Shown: positions 59,880 through 64,000 of the stretch, one piece after another | Layout of the letters: each line of letters opens with the position of its first letter | Numbering within the stretch: the first letter of the stretch is position 1 | Source of the DNA: Eutreptiella sp. 'Long Island Sound 2002' | Taxonomy: Eukaryota > Euglenozoa > Euglenophyceae > Eutreptiales > Eutreptiaceae | Assembly (NCBI GenBank): GCA_964036045.1 | Contig: OZ038387.1 | Span: 56,638,427 to 56,702,426, forward strand | Reading direction: 5' to 3' | Length of the DNA stretch: 64,000 nucleotides | Notes under the pieces: model-generated | What the model was told of the DNA's origin: nothing | Seen by the model: only the letters and a program-made list of their open reading frames with translations | Databases searched by the model: none | Program-made: the position numbers and the translations under genes

Positions 59880-62800
59880 ACATTCCGTTGCATGGGCATG
59901 TCCTTCGTGTCCCCCCTCATCCTCCTGCTGGAGACTGCGACTGCCATGCACTCCCTTGTAAAGTCCCCGGATGGCACAGTGTACACTGGGTTTCTCGACT
60001 ACGCAGAGCTAACGCACTGCGGCTGCATGTTCCTCCCCCTCGACCAGCTCCGCGTCCTCAGCCAAGCCATTGTGCGCGACCTGGTGGCTGCCAACAAAAA
60101 GCAATTTGAAGACACCGGGACGTTCTGCGAGTTCGGCCCTCTCAATCTCTTGGTACTGCCCGCACCATGTGTTTGTCCCTGCCCTGGTCCGTGCTCTTTT
60201 CCATGCCCTTGTCTATGTTCCTTTCTTTCTCCACTTTCTTTCCCCATGTTCATGCCCATGCGCATGCCCATCATCCCATTGGATGCAGTGGATGCAGTGA
60301 CAAGAGTCGCGAACGAACAGCCCAAGGAATGGTGCTGTGTGACAGCTTCGCAACATACAATTGCTTACAGTTGCTCTGGCCAATGGGACTACAGTCCACA
60401 GTTCAACGTTGATGGGCGTAAATCACGGTGGACAGTCCTGTGAAACTGATTGAAGGGTTGGGGGCTTGCGCAACACCTTCAAATTCCAAGTCAAGGGTCA
60501 CACATTGAGGGGTGGGAATATAAAAGATATTTTCCTTTATTTTTTCTGGGTGTCCCGCCAGCGCTCGCATACAAAAAAAAAAGATGTATTTTTTTCTGAG
60601 TGTCAATGCGAGTATTTTTTTTCCTGGGTGTCTGAGTTTGTATTTGTGGTGTATTCAGTGCTCCAGTGGGTAATTTCCCCCCCTCAAGCGCCTTCCTTCT
60701 TCATTTGCATGAGGTCAGTGGGCATCCGTTGTTTCTCTTCGGCTATCCCTGCTCTCTCTACTCTCTAGATTAACCAACCAATCTTTTGTACACTGTGTTT
60801 GTGCTTGCGATGCAACCAATGCCCACCCACAGGTTCCTCCTCACACCCCTTTCTCTTATCCCTGACATCAGCCACGGCTCCATTGCCTTACCCATGCTTG
60901 GAGTACCCAAAATGTCCGTGGGACTGAGTTTGCCTCATTTTACCTGTCCAAGTACCCCCCCCCCCCCCCATGTCCATCCCCCCCCCCAGGGGGGGAACCG
61001 TCACTTGGCCCATGAACAATAAGAAATCAATAGGAAATCACAGGCGCCGAAGGCGCCGAAGAAAATTTTTAGTTGGGTTATACTAGAATTGGCTGGTCGG
61101 GAGTGGTGTACGTCACTTGGTGACGGTTCCCCCCGGGGTGGGGGGGAACCGTGTACCCTGGGGGGGGGGCGGGGTAGCAATTGCTGTCATGTTGGAATTT
61201 GGTTCCTTAGCAGTTAAGTTGCATTTACACTCAAACAAAACCAGTAGAAAGTGTACTGCGACTGCCCGCGTGATTTTCCAATGCTCACGTGACATTTACC
61301 CCACGAATAACGCCCTGTTGTTGTCCATTGCACCGTCCATGTCCATTCCCGTGCCTATCCCAATGCTGGTGCCCATGCCGGTATCTTCATGCCCCTGTTC
61401 GTGCGTACGCCTCTGCCCATGCTTTTGTTCGTACCTTTGTCCATGTCCGTATCCATGCCCCGGCTTCAATGCTGGTGCCCATGCCCTTTTCCATACCTAC
61501 GCCAGTGGGTCTCATGCTTATGCCCATGCATTTGGTCATAGGTTCTGCACCGCGACCCCTCGTGTACTTTCCGCATTGTGGATGGCCAGCACCGCTGTGA
61601 AGCCATGCAGCAGCTGCTTGCCTTGGGCGAGCCCATCCGCTTCCAGCTCCGTGTGAAGCTTGTGGCAGATGAGCACGAGGCACTTATGGAACTGCAGCGC
61701 TTTCAGACCGTGCACCCCTCAGACCCTCGAGCTTATTTTCCCACACAAGCCCAAGGTCACACAGCCGTGCAGGTAGTGGCACTGCTCCAGGCGTATTTTG
61801 CCGCGCCCGGGCTGTGGCAGGAGGTCAGACTGGTGTCTCAGGACCGTGAGGGAGGCGGCGATCCTGCGCCCCCGTGCCTCGTAGATGTGGTGGTGTTTGG
61901 GGTGCTGAAGGAGACCGGGCTCTTGGACACAGGGCTGACAGCGGAGGAAATATTTGAGGCCCTCAAGACCATCGACGCAACCATTGAACACTTGGTGGAC
62001 GTTGGGGCGCATGGGCTGGGCCGGAGGGCGTTGGCGCCGGTGGTTGAGAGGGCCCGGGCGCTGCAGTGTTTTTTGGGGCTGTTCCGGCTGGACATACTGA
62101 AGTGGGAAGTGTTGGAGGCACATTTGCCGCGCGGCATGCAATGGGCGACGACCCGGCAGTGGACACCCGGTGCGGCGGAGGGGGCGTTCGTGGGAGGCCA
62201 CGGCGTGCACGCCCCAAGGCGGTACTCGGGGGAGCGGCTCGGAGCCAAGAAGGCCTCGCCGCCGCGATGCGCATCGCCGCTGTGTGCTTCGATGCGGAGC
62301 ATGGCCCCGCGGCATTCCTCGCCGACACGCTGGTGTGCCCCCCGATATGAGTCCGCTGCTGCGCGACACGACTCCGTCGCGCTCTCTGACCCCGTTGCGC
62401 GACAGGATCATGCCCTGCGTTCTGACTCCCTCCCCGCTGCTTCTCCTGTGGCTGCTTCATCCTGTGGTATGTGTCGCCGGTGTACCACGCCCCGCCGGGC
62501 TTCACCTGCGGGCCGGTGCAGCTCACCTTTCCGTGCCCGCCCCCGACCTGTGACGCCTGAGGCGCGCCGCTACACCTCCCCCGTTCGGTTTGTAAATGGG
62601 CGGGGCAGTTATTCGCACGTTGAACCCCGTGTCGATGACTTCAATCCAAGCTATGTGCCGGGGGGGGGAGCTGTCAAGATCCAAGCCACCAAACTGGACT
62701 TCAAGGAGCGGGCCAAACCGAAGGTCGATGACAACAACCTCAATCACATGCCCGGCGGCGGGGCCGTGAAGATCCTGACGACCAAACTGGATTTCAAAGA

Positions 62801-63674
62801 GAAGGCCAGGCCACGGGTCGATGACAACAACCTCAGCCATGTGCCGGGGGGTGGCGCCGTGAAGGTCAAGGCCACGAAAGTAGAGTTTAGGGAGAAGGCC
62901 AAGCCGAGGGTGGATGACAATAACCTCAACCATGTGCCCGGGGGCGGTTCTGTGCGGGCCCACAGTCCCAAGGTGGAGTCCAAGGAGAAGGCCAAGCCAA
63001 AGGTCACTGACAATGACCTCGGTCCTTTGCCAGGGGATGGGGCTGTCAAGGTGCAGGCCGCCAAAGTGGACTCGAAGGAGAAGACCAAGCAAAAGTCTAA
63101 TGACAGCAACCCGAACCATGTGTCAGGGGGTGGGCTGGCGAAGGTGCAGGCCGCAAAGGTTGATTTTCGGGCCAAGGCGAAATCCAGGGTGGACGACAAC
63201 AACCTCCAACACATTCCTGGTGGTGGGGATGTGAAGATTCAGGTCAATAAGGTGGATTTCAGAGAGCGGGCAAGGCCCAGGGTGGACGACGACAACCTCA
63301 ACCACGTGCCCGGGGGCGGGGACGTGCGAATCCAACTCAACAAAGTGGATTTCCAGGAGAAGGCGAGGCCGAGGGTCGACGACGACAATCTGAACCATGT
63401 GCCCGGGGGCGGGGACGTGAGGATCCTGGTGAACAGGGTGGATTTTAGGGAGAAGGCGAAGCCCAGGGTCGACGATGACAATCTGGACCATGTGCCCGGG
63501 GGTGGGGACGTGAGGATTCCGGTGAAAAAGGTTGAATTCCGAGAGAGGGCGAAGCCCAGGGTGGACCACAACAACCTGTCGCACGTGCCCCGGGGCGGGC
63601 ACGTGAAAATTGTGAGCAAAACCGTCCCGTTTCGCGCGAAGGCGAGGCCGAGAATCAATTTCCCCAGGGAGTAA
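59880..63674 (+). CDS. ParB-like domain fused to tau/MAP-type microtubule-binding repeats
   Basis: Exon 1 is 59880-60152 after a CAG acceptor, with first Met at 59892. Exon 2 is 61542-63674, ending in TAA. Phase-0 splicing gives about 797 aa. The join makes a ParB/sulfiredoxin-like domain: MFLPLDQLRVLSQAIVRDL, then GPLNLL|VLHRD, then CTFRIVDGQHRCEAM, close to the family's DGxHR nucleotide-binding motif. Next come about 180 aa of mixed helical sequence and a Ser/Arg/Pro-rich linker (SPPRCASPLCAS, TPEARRYTSPVRF). From 62631 there are eleven 31-aa repeats of DDNNLNHVPGGG-VKI-KVDFREKAKPRV type, matching tau, MAP2 and MAP4 microtubule-binding repeats. A cytoskeletal role is inferred. The role of the ParB-like part is unknown. 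Upstream exons may exist. Confidence 0.75.
60153..61541 (+). other. Intron splitting the ParB-like domain
   Basis: Donor GTACTG after LNLL, acceptor GGTCATAG before GTTCTGCACCGC, 1,389 bp. Joining the exons restores a continuous ParB-like motif order. It contains two hexamer-period tracts, rich in CCCATGCC-like units (about 60165-60290 and 61325-61540), and an inverted repeat at 61123-61152. The frame also stays open past the donor to 60443, so a retained-intron form or a further exon there is possible. Confidence 0.65.
61123..61152. repeat. 12-bp inverted repeat hairpin
   Basis: ACGGTTCCCCCC (61123-61134) and GGGGGGAACCGT (61141-61152) with a 6-nt loop. A related half-copy with the same CGTCACTTGG flank lies near 60981-61003. 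Confidence 0.85.
62631..63653 (+). repeat. Eleven 93-bp coding repeats (tau/MAP repeats)
   Basis: Exact 93-bp spacing with no indels. The PGGG core is intact in eight or more units and altered in units 5 (PGDG), 6 (SGGG) and 11 (PRGG). Units 7-10 are the most alike, suggesting recent tandem expansion at the 3' side. Confidence 0.9.
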
Positions 63675-64000
63675 TATCCATTTGCCGGGCAGAGGGCGGA
63701 GATTGTGCACTTCAGACCCAGGGCCCACCAAGTGCCGGGATGTGGTTTGGTCTGTCTCATCCCATCACTCACTGGATTGGCAGTCCTCCTTGTCTACAAC
63801 AAATTTTGTGACATCCTGTGATGCAACACCTGCTACCAGAGATGCATTTGCGATCGACGGAGGTTCAGAGGTTCTCTACGGGCAATCTGTTATGCATGCA
63901 GGTGTCTCCCACTGCATAACCTGGTTTCAGACTCAGCTAATCCTCACTGCGTGTCAGATCCGCTACCACAGTCATCTGTGGGGTCATCGTAGCACCGGAG
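63675..64000. other. 3' flank, no gene recognised
   Basis: Likely 3' UTR and downstream sequence of the tau-repeat gene. No clear poly(A) signal or further reading frame was seen. Confidence 0.4.

Overview
The window is nuclear DNA of a eukaryote. The evidence is spliced genes with GT-AG introns, a selenocysteine glutathione peroxidase with a metazoan/algal-type SECIS element, and two very different retrotransposon systems. The lineage cannot be fixed by eye. A unicellular protist or alga is likely. I found no bacterial operons, tRNA, rRNA or CRISPR.

Layout. (1) 1-2524: a minus-strand non-autonomous LTR element, cut by the window edge, with a truncated aspartic protease fragment and a small novel ORF. 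(2) 2525-7095: GC-rich and CT-rich repeat DNA, a 163-bp tandem repeat, microsatellites and a 21-bp-type minisatellite. (3) 7096-47613: a plus-strand Ty3/Gypsy chromovirus. It has 2.37-kb LTRs, an iMet-type primer binding site, a polypurine tract, and gag, pol and integrase-chromodomain reading frames. Inside its pol gene sits (4) a 25.8-kb minus-strand giant LINE-like retrotransposon (13566-39350), flanked by a 1,516-bp direct duplication of the chromovirus. Read 5' to 3' on the minus strand, this element has about 32 tandem 212-bp monomers, ORF A (CCCH finger, USP-like protease, C2H2 finger), an in-frame TGA, ORF B (AP endonuclease, reverse transcriptase, RNase H, zinc fingers), ORF C and ORF D. 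ORFs C and D meet at a TGATG stop-start. The 3' region is long and G-rich and ends in a short 7-bp repeat tail. (5) 47614-51160: microsatellite, a decayed transposase-like block with a SWIM zinc finger, and a minisatellite of the kind the chromovirus inserted into. (6) 51161-64000: host-like DNA with a selenoprotein GPx gene (53122-55416, SECIS at 55861-55938) and a two-exon gene (59880-63674). That gene fuses a ParB-like DGQHR domain to eleven tau/MAP-type microtubule-binding repeats.

The retroelements share a theme. Consecutive domains lie in one reading frame, separated by single stop codons (gag TAG pol; pol TGA integrase; ORF A TGA ORF B), which suggests readthrough or reinitiation. The 5' and 3' chromovirus LTRs differ at roughly 15 visible sites in 2.37 kb. 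The two copies of the 1,516-bp duplication differ at only 2 sites I could see. This fits a young chromovirus followed by a very recent LINE-like insertion.
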